DNA of 64,000 nucleotides, taken from Pelomonas sp. BJYL3. Lineage in GTDB: Bacteria; Pseudomonadota; Gammaproteobacteria; Burkholderiales; Burkholderiaceae_C. The notes under the pieces are model-generated. The model did no database searches, was not told the DNA's origin, and saw only the letters and a list, made by a program, of their open reading frames with translations. Of this stretch, positions 53,709-64,000 are shown one piece after another (the stretch's first letter is position 1; each line of letters opens with the position of its first letter). Where the stretch lies: contig NZ_JANZKX010000006.1 in assembly GCF_027257975.1 (NCBI RefSeq), forward strand, positions 333,957 through 397,956, read 5' to 3'. Made by a program: the position numbers and the translations under genes.

Positions 53709-55085
53709 TCAGTCGATGAACAGCGTGGCCGGCGCCTCCAGCTGCGCACGGATGGACTGGATGAACTCGGCCGCATCCTGCCCGTCCACCACGCGATGGT
53801 CGAAAGACGAGGACACGTTCATCAGCAGGCGCGCCACCACCTGGCCGCTCCTGAACATGGGCCGCTCGACGATGCGGTTCACGCCCAGGATGCCCACCTC
53901 GGGATGGTTGATCACCGGCGTGGTGACGATGCCGCCCAGCGGCCCCAGGCTGGAGATGGTGAAGGTGGAGCCGCTGAGCTCGTCCCGCGTGGCCTTGCCT
54001 GTGCGCGCCACCTCTGCCAGGCGGCGGATCTCGGCCGCGCAGCTCCAGAGGTCCAGGGCCTCGGCATGGCGGATCACCGGCACCATCAGCCCGGACGGCG
54101 TCTGCGCGGCGATGCCCAGGTGCATGGCCTCGTAGCGGTTGACCACGCCGGCTTCGTCGTCGAAGCGCGCGTTGATCTGCGGGAAGTCGCGCAGCGAGCG
54201 GCACACCGCGCGCACCAGCAGCGGCAGCACCGTCAGCTTGCCGCGGGTCTTGCCATGCAGGGCGTTGAGGCGCTCGCGCAGGGCTTCCAGCTCGGTGACG
54301 TCCACCTCTTCCACATAGCTGAAGTGCGGGATGCGGCGCTTGCTCTCCTGCATCTTCTCGGCGATCTTGCGACGCAGGCCCGTGACCTTGCTGGCCTCGA
54401 TGCCGTCACCGCGGGGCGAGACCAGATGGCGCTCGCTGGGCCGCACGGGAGCGGCCGCCGCTGTGGCGCCCGGCACGTTCGCGAAGGGGGCGCCACTGCC
54501 CGGCTGCAAGCCCTGCGGATGGGCGGCCGCGAAGGCCTCCACGTCCGCGTGCATGATGCGACCGGCGGTGCCGGTGGCGCGCACCCGGGAGAGGTCCACG
54601 CCCAGCTCCCAGGCACGGCGGCGCACCGAGGGCGAAGCGATGGGGCGGGTGCCCGGCACGGCGGGCGCAGCCGGCGCATGCGCAGGCATTGCGGGCGCGG
54701 CCGGTGCTGGTGCTGGTGCCGGCGCCGGTGCTGGTGCCGCGGCCACGGCGGCCACCGCAGCGGTCTCGGCCTTGGCGGGCGCAGGGGCCGGCACGGGTGC
54801 CGGGGCCGCTGCAGCGGCCGGCGCAGTCTCCACCGGTGCCGCGCCCTCTATCGCGATCTCGATCAGCGCCGAGCCCACGCGCATCACCGTGCCGGCCTCG
54901 GCACCGAGGCGCTGGACCACGCCCTTGACCGGGGACGGAATCTCGACCGTGGCCTTGTCCGTCATCACGTCCGCGACGACCTGGTCCTCGCGCACCACAT
55001 CGCCCGGCTTCACATGCCAGGCCACCAGCTCGACTTCGACGATGCCTTCGCCGATGTCGGGCATCTTGATCGTATGAATGCTCAT
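53709..55085 (-). CDS. bkdB: Branched-chain 2-oxoacid dehydrogenase E2 (dihydrolipoyl acyltransferase)
   Basis: A 458-residue enzyme with one lipoyl domain (lipoyl Lys K44 in MTDKATVEIP), a long Ala/Pro linker, a peripheral subunit-binding domain (ASPSVRRRAWELGVDLSRVRATG), a second linker, and the catalytic domain ending with SSSFDHRVVDGQDAAEF (His and Asp of HxxxDG). GGIVTTPVINHPEVGILGVN is typical of the branched-chain type. AGGAGG precedes the ATG at 55085; the TTG one codon earlier is less likely. It is third in the E1alpha-E1beta-E2 operon. No E3 (lipoamide dehydrogenase) is present after it, so E3 must come from elsewhere. Confidence 0.95.
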   Translation of the reverse strand: MSIHTIKMPDIGEGIVEVELVAWHVKPGDVVREDQVVADVMTDKATVEIPSPVKGVVQRLGAEAGTVMRVGSALIEIAIEGAAPVETAPAAAAAPAPVPAPAPAKAETAAVAAVAAAPAPAPAPAPAPAAPAMPAHAPAAPAVPGTRPIASPSVRRRAWELGVDLSRVRATGTAGRIMHADVEAFAAAHPQGLQPGSGAPFANVPGATAAAAPVRPSERHLVSPRGDGIEASKVTGLRRKIAEKMQESKRRIPHFSYVEEVDVTELEALRERLNALHGKTRGKLTVLPLLVRAVCRSLRDFPQINARFDDEAGVVNRYEAMHLGIAAQTPSGLMVPVIRHAEALDLWSCAAEIRRLAEVARTGKATRDELSGSTFTISSLGPLGGIVTTPVINHPEVGILGVNRIVERPMFRSGQVVARLLMNVSSSFDHRVVDGQDAAEFIQSIRAQLEAPATLFID

Positions 55086-55191
55086 CAAACCTCCTGCCGG
55101 GCCGCGATCGCGCGACCCTGCTGCGCCCGAGGGCGCGATTGCTCACGAGCGCCGGCGCGGGCGCCGTGCTGCTCCTTCATGCGCTGCATGC

Positions 55192-57695
<2,504 letters not shown>

Positions 57696-57759
57696 TCAGG
57701 GAAAGCCTGAAGCGCGGCAGCGGCCGGGGCGCGACGCCGGTCTGCGCTACCCTCGCCCC

Positions 57760-59682
57760 ATGCAAGAACGACGCCCCACCCCTCGAACGCCCTGGCTGAG
57801 ACATGGCGCGCTCGCCCTCCTCGGCCTGAGCCTGGCCGCCGGACTGCAGGCCCAGACCCTGCGGCTGCGCCTGCTGGAGACCAGCGACATCCACATGAAC
57901 CTGCTGGCCTACGACTACTACCAGGACCAGCCCAGCGCCACGCAGGGCCTCTCGCGCACCGCCCGGCTGATCGCCCAGGCACGGGCCGAGCAGCCCAACC
58001 ACCTGCTGCTGGACAACGGCGACCTGATCCAGGGCTCGCCCATGGGCGACGTGATTGCGAAGCAGGGCGTCGCGGGGCAGGCGCACCCGGCCCTGCAGTC
58101 CCTGCGCCTGCTGGGCTATGACGCGGCCAACATCGGCAACCACGAGTTCAACTTCGGCCTGCCCTTCCTGAAGCAGGCCTACGCCCAGGCCGGCTTCCCC
58201 GTGATCAGCAGCAATCTGCGCGAGGCCCGCAGCGGCAAGCCGGTCTTCGCGCCCAGTGCGCTGCTGCAGCGGGACTTCAGGGACGATCAGGGCCGGCCGC
58301 AGCACCTGCGCATCGGCGTGCTGGGCCTGCTGCCGCCGCAGATCCTGCAATGGGACCGCCAGCATCTGCAGGGCCGGGTCGTGGCCGAGGACATGGTGGT
58401 GGCTGCCCGCCGCGAGATCCGCCGCCTGAGGGCCGCGGGCGCGGACCTCGTCGTCGCCCTCGCCCACTCCGGCTACGACGCCGCCCCCCAGGCCGAGGGC
58501 GCCGAGAACCGCGCGGGAGACATCGCCCGGCTGCCCGGCCTGGATGCCCTGCTGCTGGGCCACGCCCATGCCGAGTTCCCCAGCCCCGCCTTTGCCCGGC
58601 ACGCAGGGGCGGACCTGGTCCACGGCCGCATCCACGGCGTGCCCGCCGTGATGCCCGGCAGCTGGGGCAGCCACCTGGGCGTGATCGACCTGCGCCTGGA
58701 GAAGCGCGCGGGCCGCTGGCGCGTGACAGACAGCCAGGGCAGCCTGCGCGCCCTGCGCGACGAGCACGGCAAACCCGACACCGCCCTGGAGGCCCTGCTC
58801 CAGCCCGCCCACCAGGCCACGCTGACGCAGATCCGCCAGACCGTGGCCCAGGCCCCGCGGCCGCTGCACAGCTACTTCGACGTCATCCAGCCCTCCGAAG
58901 CCCTGGCCCTCGTCGCCCGTGCCCAGCGGGTCTATGCCCGCGAGGCCCTGCGCGGCACGCGCTGGCAAGACCTGCCCCTGCTCAGCGCCGCCGCCCCCTT
59001 CCGCAGCGGCGGGCGCCAGGGCTGGAGCAGCTATGTGGACATCGCCCCGGGCCCGATGTCCGTCAAGCATGTGACCGAGCTCTACCCCTACGCCAACACG
59101 CTGAAGGTGCTGCAGCTCAGCGGCGCCGAGGTGCGGGAGTGGCTGGAGCGCTCCGCCGCGCAGTTCCGGCAGCTGGCACCCGGGCAGGCCGAGGCTCAGG
59201 CGCTGATCGACGAGGCCCAGCCCAGCTTCAACTACGACGTGATCCTGGGCCTGGACTATGTGATCGACCTCGCCCAGCCCGCCCGCTATGGCACCGACGG
59301 CAAGCGGGTGCCGTCGGTGACCACCCACCGCATCCGCGAGCTGCGTCATCACGGCGAGCCCGTGCGGGATGAGCAGCGCTTCCTGCTGGCCACCAACAGC
59401 TACCGGGCCGGCGGCGGCGGCAATTTCCCCGGGGCGGGCCCGGAGCGCATCGTGCTGGATGCCCCGGACGAGAACCGCGAGGCCCTGCAGCGCCTGCTGC
59501 AGTCGGGCCAGGCCTTCGCTCCCGAGGCCGACGAAGGCCGCTGGACGCTGCAGCTGCCGGAGGGCGCACGGGCACAGTTCCGCGGCAGCCCGGCCGCGCG
59601 CCGCCTGCTGCCCGAGGGAGGCCGCCTGCGCTGGATCGAGGACGCGAGCGAGGGCTACGCGGTGTTCGAACTTCGCCCCTGA
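57760..59682 (+). CDS. cpdB: Periplasmic 2',3'-cyclic-nucleotide phosphodiesterase/3'-nucleotidase
   Basis: A 640-residue exported metallophosphoesterase with signal peptide LALLGLSLAAGLQAQ. The calcineurin-like domain has ETSDIHMNL (D-x-H), LLDNGDLIQGSP, IGNHEFNFG and GHAHAEFP as metal ligands. The C-terminal 5'-nucleotidase domain has LPLLSAAAPFRSGGRQGWSSY-type substrate loop (residues about 410-430) and NSYRAGGGGNFPG. It breaks down 2',3'-cyclic nucleotides and 3'-nucleotides in the periplasm for phosphate and nucleoside salvage. ATG at 57760; no strong Shine-Dalgarno. The next gene follows after about 100 bases on the same strand. Confidence 0.95.
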   Translation: MQERRPTPRTPWLRHGALALLGLSLAAGLQAQTLRLRLLETSDIHMNLLAYDYYQDQPSATQGLSRTARLIAQARAEQPNHLLLDNGDLIQGSPMGDVIAKQGVAGQAHPALQSLRLLGYDAANIGNHEFNFGLPFLKQAYAQAGFPVISSNLREARSGKPVFAPSALLQRDFRDDQGRPQHLRIGVLGLLPPQILQWDRQHLQGRVVAEDMVVAARREIRRLRAAGADLVVALAHSGYDAAPQAEGAENRAGDIARLPGLDALLLGHAHAEFPSPAFARHAGADLVHGRIHGVPAVMPGSWGSHLGVIDLRLEKRAGRWRVTDSQGSLRALRDEHGKPDTALEALLQPAHQATLTQIRQTVAQAPRPLHSYFDVIQPSEALALVARAQRVYAREALRGTRWQDLPLLSAAAPFRSGGRQGWSSYVDIAPGPMSVKHVTELYPYANTLKVLQLSGAEVREWLERSAAQFRQLAPGQAEAQALIDEAQPSFNYDVILGLDYVIDLAQPARYGTDGKRVPSVTTHRIRELRHHGEPVRDEQRFLLATNSYRAGGGGNFPGAGPERIVLDAPDENREALQRLLQSGQAFAPEADEGRWTLQLPEGARAQFRGSPAARRLLPEGGRLRWIEDASEGYAVFELRP

Positions 59683-59783
59683 GCAAGTCGCACTGGGGCA
59701 GCAACGGAGGGGCAGCGCGGGACTGGAGCGCTATGCTGCCGCCTCGCGCCCGACCGGGGCGCATGACCTTTGAAAGCCTGACC

Positions 59784-61649
59784 ATGCGCGCTGCCCCGCC
59801 CTCTTCCTCCTTGCCCCTCCGTGCTGCGTGGACCCGCCTGGGACTGCAGCTGGGCACGCTCAGCGCCGCGCTGGCCCTGGCCTGGGCCCCGCCCGCCCTG
59901 GCGGCAGTCACCGCCCCCCACACCGGCGCCACGCCGGGCAAGGCTGCCCATGCCGGCACGCACAGTGCGGCCGACCGCGCCTTCGACCGCCTCGCCCAAC
60001 AGTTCATCGAGGCGCTGTGGAAGCTGGACCCAGACGCCGCCCTCATCGCCGGCCGCTATGACGGCGCCGCCCGCCTGCCCGCGCCGGATGCCGCCAGCCG
60101 CCAGAAGGCCCTGGCCTTTGCCCAGCTGTGGCAGGCGCGTTTCGCCGCCCTGAAGCCCGAGGCGCTGTCGGACCGCGCGCGCACCGACCTGGCCCTGCTG
60201 CAGAACAAGGTCGCCTCCGACGTCTTCGCCCTGGAGACCCTGCGCGAGTTCGCCTGGAACCCGTCCAACTACAACGTGGCCGGTGCCATGGACCTGATCC
60301 TGAACACCGACTACGCGCCCAAGGCCCAGCGCCTCAAGGCCCTGATCACGCGCCTCAAGGCCGTGCCCGCCTACTACGACGCGGCCTATGCCAGCCTCGA
60401 GACACCCACCCGCGAACACACCCAGCTGGCGGTGAGCCAGATCGACGGCACCCTGGCCGTGTTCGACGAGATCGAGAAGACGGCCCAGGCCGAGCGCAAG
60501 CTGGCCGCAGCCGATCGCCAGGCCCTGGCTCCGGCCCTGGCCGCCGCCCGCAGCGCCGTCAAGGGCTACCAGCAGCGCCTGCAGGCCCTGGACGAGAAGC
60601 TGGCCAGCCTCCATGGAAAGGAGGGCCAGGCCCGCTCCTTCCGCCTGGGCCGCGAGCTGTACGAGCGCAAGTTCCAGCTGGACATCCAGTCCGCCAGCAG
60701 CGCCGAGCAGACCTACCAGAAGGCCCTGGCCACCCGCGAGCAGCTGCTGGCGAAGATGGAAGAGCTGGCCGACCAGCTCTGGAGCAAGACCCAGGGCGAG
60801 GCGCCCAAGCCCGCGGACCGCATCGAGAAGATCGACCGCGTGATCAAGGCGCTGTCCGTGAAGCACGTGAAGGCCGAGAACTTCCTGGCCGAGATCCGCC
60901 AGCAGATCCCGCAGCTGCAGGCCTTCGTCCAGGAAAAAGACCTGCTCACCATCGACCCCAAGAAGCCCCTGCAGGTGCGCGAGACCCCCGCCTACCAGCG
61001 CGGCGTGGCCGGCGCCAGCATCGAGGCGCCCGGCCCCTACCGCCCGCAGGATCGCACCTACTACAACGTCACCCCGCTGGACGACCTCAAGCCCGAACAG
61101 GCCGAGAGCACCCTGCGCGAGTACAACCACTGGATCCTGCAGATCCTGAACATCCACGAGGCCATTCCGGGTCATTACACGCAGCTGGTCCATGCCAACA
61201 AGTCGCCGTCCCTCGTGAAGGCCCTGTTCGGCAACGGCGCCATGATCGAGGGCTGGGCCGTGTACGGCGAGCGCATGATGCTGGAGGCCGGCTACGGTGA
61301 GCATGCGCCCGAGATGTGGCTCATGTACTGCAAGTGGAACCTGCGCAGCGTCACCAACACCATCCTGGACTACAGCGTCCACGTGCTGGGCATGACGCAG
61401 GACGAGGCCATCGCCCTGCTGACCCAGCGCGCCTTCCAGACCGAGCAGGAGGCCCGCGAGAAGTGGCGCCGCGTGCAGCTGACCTCGGTCCAGCTCACCA
61501 GCTACTTCAGCGGCTACAGCGAGATCATGGCCCTGCGCGAGGAGCGCCGGAAGGCCCTGGGGGACCGCTTCGACCTCAAGGCCTTCCACGATCAGTTCCT
61601 GAGCTACGGCAGCGCGCCGGTGGCCGTGATCCGGGAGCTCATGCGCTGA
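59784..61649 (+). CDS. DUF885 exported zinc metallopeptidase-like protein
   Basis: A 621-residue protein. The signal peptide ends LAWAPPALA. The body is all-helical with LWKLDPDAALIAGRYDG near the N-terminus and the zinc motif HEAIPGH (H458-E459...H464), followed by EGWAVYGERMMLE with the probable third ligand region. This is the DUF885 family, related to M3-like peptidases, with few characterised members. The start is uncertain: ATGs at 59733, 59763 and 59784 are in frame; 59784 gives the most standard signal peptide and has GAAAG 8 bases upstream. It lies after cpdB, possibly co-transcribed. Confidence 0.85.
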   Translation: MRAAPPSSSLPLRAAWTRLGLQLGTLSAALALAWAPPALAAVTAPHTGATPGKAAHAGTHSAADRAFDRLAQQFIEALWKLDPDAALIAGRYDGAARLPAPDAASRQKALAFAQLWQARFAALKPEALSDRARTDLALLQNKVASDVFALETLREFAWNPSNYNVAGAMDLILNTDYAPKAQRLKALITRLKAVPAYYDAAYASLETPTREHTQLAVSQIDGTLAVFDEIEKTAQAERKLAAADRQALAPALAAARSAVKGYQQRLQALDEKLASLHGKEGQARSFRLGRELYERKFQLDIQSASSAEQTYQKALATREQLLAKMEELADQLWSKTQGEAPKPADRIEKIDRVIKALSVKHVKAENFLAEIRQQIPQLQAFVQEKDLLTIDPKKPLQVRETPAYQRGVAGASIEAPGPYRPQDRTYYNVTPLDDLKPEQAESTLREYNHWILQILNIHEAIPGHYTQLVHANKSPSLVKALFGNGAMIEGWAVYGERMMLEAGYGEHAPEMWLMYCKWNLRSVTNTILDYSVHVLGMTQDEAIALLTQRAFQTEQEAREKWRRVQLTSVQLTSYFSGYSEIMALREERRKALGDRFDLKAFHDQFLSYGSAPVAVIRELMR

Positions 61650-61664
61650 GCCACCGCCCCAGGC

Positions 61665-61683
61665 GTCCACAGCTTCTGTGGAC
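61665..61683. terminator. Hairpin after the DUF885 gene
   Basis: Perfect 8-base stem GTCCACAG (61665-61672) with CTGTGGAC (61676-61683), 3-base loop, 16 bases past the stop. No T-run follows, so termination is uncertain. The TGTGGACAA at 61678-61685 also resembles an inverted DnaA box with one mismatch. Confidence 0.45.
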
Positions 61684-61823
61684 AAGTCTGGGGACGGCCC
61701 TTGGAGCGCGTGCCACAGGCCCGATGCCTACGGGGCTGGGCCTGGGGTGCTGCAAGAAGTGGCAACGGTGCCGCCTGAGGCCGGGCAGGCCCGGAATGGG
61801 TCCAGCAAAGGCCGACCCGCGCC

Positions 61824-61867
61824 AGCTTGTACAGTTCGTGCCTTCGCCCCCTCACGCAGTACAAGCT
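61824..61867 (+). promoter_or_regulatory. Inverted repeat covering the uridine kinase start region
   Basis: AGCTTGTAC (61824-61832) and GTACAAGCT (61859-61867) are perfect 9-base inverted arms, 26 bases apart; the second arm ends one base before the udk ATG. In mRNA they could form a stem that hides the translation start, or on DNA a two-site operator. There is no other clear Shine-Dalgarno. Confidence 0.5.
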
Positions 61868-61868
61868 C

Positions 61869-62510
61869 ATGCCCAAGACCACTCACAAGCCCTTCGTCAT
61901 CGGTGTCGCTGGAGGCAGCGGCAGCGGCAAATCGACGGTGACGCGCCAGGTGCTGGCGGCCATCGGGCCGGAGAAGGTGGCGGTGGTGATGCAGGACGAT
62001 TACTACCGCGACCAGTCCCACATGCCGCCGGAAGACCGGCGCAAGCAGAACTACGACCATCCCGATGCCTTTGACTGGCCCCTGATGGCACAGCACCTGG
62101 CCGCGCTGCGCAAGGGCGAGGCGATCGAGATGCCGGTGTACGACTTCGCGGCCGACAACCGCTCCAGCGAAACCATCACCGTGAAGCCCGCACCGGTGAT
62201 CGTGGTCGAGGGCCTGTTCGCCTTGTACGACACCAAGCTGCGCAACATGATGTCGCTGAAGATCTATGTGGACACGGCCTCGGACGTTCGCTTCATCCGC
62301 CGGCTGCAGCGCGACATCTCGGAGCGCGGCCGCAGCACCGAGTCGGTGGTGAACCAGTACCTGGAAACCGTGCGCCCCATGCACAAGCAGTTCATTGAGC
62401 CGACAAAACGCAACGCCGATGTCATCCTTCCGCACGGCGCCAACGGCCCGGCGGTGGACATCATCACCACCAAAGTGAAGAGCCTGCTGCAGGATGACGA
62501 GCGGGGCTGA
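61869..62510 (+). CDS. udk: Uridine kinase
   Basis: A 213-residue cytosolic P-loop kinase phosphorylating uridine and cytidine with ATP or GTP for pyrimidine salvage. Walker A is GVAGGSGSGKST (residues 10-21). VMQDDYYRDQSHMP, NYDHPDAFDWPLM, VEGLFALYD and FIRRLQRDISERGRS are standard Udk motifs. The ATG at 61869 matches the family N-terminus; the frame is open further up. The start region lies within an inverted repeat. Confidence 0.96.
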   Translation: MPKTTHKPFVIGVAGGSGSGKSTVTRQVLAAIGPEKVAVVMQDDYYRDQSHMPPEDRRKQNYDHPDAFDWPLMAQHLAALRKGEAIEMPVYDFAADNRSSETITVKPAPVIVVEGLFALYDTKLRNMMSLKIYVDTASDVRFIRRLQRDISERGRSTESVVNQYLETVRPMHKQFIEPTKRNADVILPHGANGPAVDIITTKVKSLLQDDERG

Positions 62511-62712
62511 CTGAGCCACAGACCCGCGGTGGGGGTCAGGATTGAGCAGGCACTTGGAGGGCGCGGGAGTGGCGCTCGCTGTCGGTCGGCCCGCCAGCCA
62601 TGGAGGTCATCTGCCGCCGCTAGAAGCAGTTTTTGCCGATTGACCGGTCGGAGGTGGCTCCAGTGCGCAAATGCCCTTGAATTGGGGAAGCCAGCAGTGC
62701 GTGGCTCGTCGC

Positions 62713-63714
62713 TCAATCAGGATTGAATTGAAGGACCGTGATGCCCGAGGCGTCGGCAAAGGCATAGCGGTGGCCGACATGGTCAAAAGCCATCGCTGGC
62801 GTAGCTGCAGATGCGCCGAAGATGCTGCTGGCCCGGTTGCCAGATGCGATATGGGGCCAGCTTTGAACTGTGACTCCAGTCCGCAAGTCGATAAGACGAG
62901 GATGGCCGTACAGCGCCATCACATGGTTGTCGCCAACCGAGACGATGGTCCCCAGTCTTCCTGGCATCGAGACGGTAGTCGGTTCCTGCGGCCGGCTCGT
63001 TTCGAAGACTCTCAGCTCGGTGGAGCCTTGGTTCGTCGATTCCCCGTCGTCTGACTCGATGCCGTAGAGCGCGACAACCAGCCTCCCGTCTGGCAGAAAT
63101 GCCGCGCTGCTTTCCTCGGCCCACGCCTTGATTCCTAGCCCTGCACCATCTAGATGGCAAGGGTCATTCAGAGCCTCCTCAACGCTGTAGAGATGGACAT
63201 CGTCCATGGGATGCCACACCCATCCGGCACTGACGAGGTACTGGCCGTTTGGAGCGGCGAGTAAGCGGGAATGGAAATAGTCGCGCGGGTTCCGAGCATC
63301 AGATTGGGTCAGAACCTCGCCGGTGGTCAGGTCTTCGATTTGCAAGCGGCAATAGTCATCCGGGCAGTGCGCCAAGACCTCACGCCCCGAACTCGTTCGG
63401 AATATGCAGATGGGGTATTCGTACGCGTTGGCCTGGTAGTAGCTCCGGTTCACCTCGCGATGGACCTCTCCGTCACGCAGGATGAGCGCCTTGGTCTGTC
63501 CGGCGCAATAGATGGCGGCATAGGTGCTGCCCGCTAGCGACACTGCCGAATCGAAGGGGTACGCATAGTAGATCGACCGGGGCACGGCAGAACCATCGAG
63601 CAAGTACCTGCCGCCACCAGCCACCCAGTCCACCAACACTTCACCATCCCACACGAGTGACTGAACCCCTGGAGCTTGAAGTCTAGTTTCGGTTGTATTC
63701 AACATCGTTGGCAT
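62713..63714 (-). CDS. Hypothetical protein with WD/beta-propeller-like repeats, perhaps 5'-truncated
   Basis: About 333 residues from the ATG at 63714. It has no signal peptide and shows repeated strand-turn segments ending in motifs such as YLVSAGWVWHPMDDVHLYS, SAAFLPDGRLVVALYGI, TIVSVGDNHVMALYGHPRLIDLRTG and HRYAFADASGITVLQF, compatible with a beta-propeller. GC is clearly lower than in the neighbours, which suggests acquisition. Start choice is weak: no Shine-Dalgarno is seen at 63714, 63705 or the GTG at 63870, and the frame stays open past 63870 into the IS end at 63878. The gene may therefore have lost its 5' end to the IS insertion. No function assigned. Confidence 0.55.
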   Translation of the reverse strand: MPTMLNTTETRLQAPGVQSLVWDGEVLVDWVAGGGRYLLDGSAVPRSIYYAYPFDSAVSLAGSTYAAIYCAGQTKALILRDGEVHREVNRSYYQANAYEYPICIFRTSSGREVLAHCPDDYCRLQIEDLTTGEVLTQSDARNPRDYFHSRLLAAPNGQYLVSAGWVWHPMDDVHLYSVEEALNDPCHLDGAGLGIKAWAEESSAAFLPDGRLVVALYGIESDDGESTNQGSTELRVFETSRPQEPTTVSMPGRLGTIVSVGDNHVMALYGHPRLIDLRTGVTVQSWPHIASGNRASSIFGASAATPAMAFDHVGHRYAFADASGITVLQFNPD

Positions 63715-63877
63715 TGTGGGGCAGCTGAGCGGCTCCGAGCTTGGACCGGCTACCGATTGCTCAGCGTCAGACTCGAAGGGTCCAATCGAGCAAATGAAAG
63801 CCCCCACCCCGCCTGAATCCGCCAGGCCCTCTGCCTCCGTCACCCACACCGGATCAGCCGGAGTGGACACGACCGTC

Positions 63878-64000
63878 TGAATCGCCCCGGCTTCCGCGGA
63901 GGCTAGTTGGTTTAAGTCAGACGTTCGCGGCCTGACCAGCGCGTTGACGATGGTAATTGGCTTCGAACTCGGCAGGCGGGACGTGGCCCAGCGGCCCCAT
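63878..64000 (-). mobile_element. IS3-family insertion sequence, terminal part
   Basis: The element's end is recognisable at 63878: TGAATCGCCCCGG followed by CTTCCGCGGAGG matches the form of IS3-family terminal inverted repeats (TGAACCGCCCCGG...). The 3' end of a transposase lies just inside. The flanking GTC at 63875-63877 could be a 3-base target duplication; the other end lies outside the window, so this cannot be checked. Confidence 0.75.
63917..64000 (-). CDS. IS3-family transposase (OrfB), C-terminal end only
   Basis: The last 27 visible residues read LGHVPPAEFEANYHR and end AANV before a TGA at 63917-63919. LGxxPPAEFEANY is the usual C-terminus of IS3-family OrfB DDE transposases. The rest of the gene lies beyond the window edge, so I cannot tell if it is intact. 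Confidence 0.78.
   Translation of the reverse strand: MGPLGHVPPAEFEANYHRQRAGQAANV

Overview
The window is a GC-rich (about 70%) bacterial chromosome segment. Gene content points to a Burkholderiales betaproteobacterium of the Rubrivivax/Leptothrix/Roseateles type: a rimP-nusA-infB-rbfA-truB-typA block, fabI with E. coli-like numbering, an encoded-CCA tRNA-Ser, and genes of the exosortase A (PEP-CTERM) system. This placement is inferred from gene content, not from a database search. Coding density is high and genes sit in tight same-strand runs. Open frames antisense to genes are very long, as expected at this GC.

Layout. 1-0.5 kb: 3' part of a TonB gene. 0.9-3.8 kb: Tat-exported phospholipase C with a possible Pho box, followed by a PEP-CTERM surface protein. 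4.0-14.6 kb: a divergent iron-type locus around a Fur box. To the left are a DUF4198 periplasmic protein, a TonB-dependent receptor and a PepSY membrane protein. To the right is a tightly coupled six-gene operon: VioC-like Fe/2-oxoglutarate hydroxylase, SbnB-like dehydrogenase, SbnH-like decarboxylase, SbnA-like synthase, MATE exporter and SbnI-like serine kinase. 15-20 kb: small protein, NhaA antiporter, lipoprotein, nuclease-like protein and M14 carboxypeptidase. 20.7-33.1 kb: minus-strand block with fhs, a 3-hydroxyisobutyryl-CoA hydrolase-like gene, an EamA transporter, typA and the translation operon. 33.6-38.8 kb: fabI, an unusual inverted-repeat terminator region, an Orn/Lys/Arg decarboxylase, NfeD-SPFH and tRNA-Ser. 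39-43 kb: AraC regulator, serine hydrolase and diguanylate cyclase. 43.2-53.6 kb: exosortase-A-associated decarboxylase, AMP ligase, ACP and two hydrolases, joined to an alpha/alpha-barrel protein, an AAC(3)-like acetyltransferase, a Wzx-like flippase and an asparagine-synthase-like enzyme. 53.7-57.5 kb: branched-chain 2-oxoacid dehydrogenase. 57.8-62.5 kb: periplasmic CpdB, DUF885 metallopeptidase and uridine kinase. 62.7-64 kb: a lower-GC orphan gene next to the end of an IS3-family element.

The most notable system is the Fur-box locus. It encodes what is needed to make O-phosphoserine and convert it to L-2,3-diaminopropionate (staphyloferrin B-type chemistry), plus a beta-hydroxylase, a decarboxylase, an exporter and an outer-membrane receptor. 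It has no NIS synthetase and no NRPS module in the window. This suggests an undescribed small diaminopropionate-derived metallophore, or one finished by an unlinked ligase. The second is the 43-53 kb cluster, where the enigmatic ligase/decarboxylase/ACP/hydrolase set of the exosortase A system stands apart from xrtA and from any glycosyltransferase.
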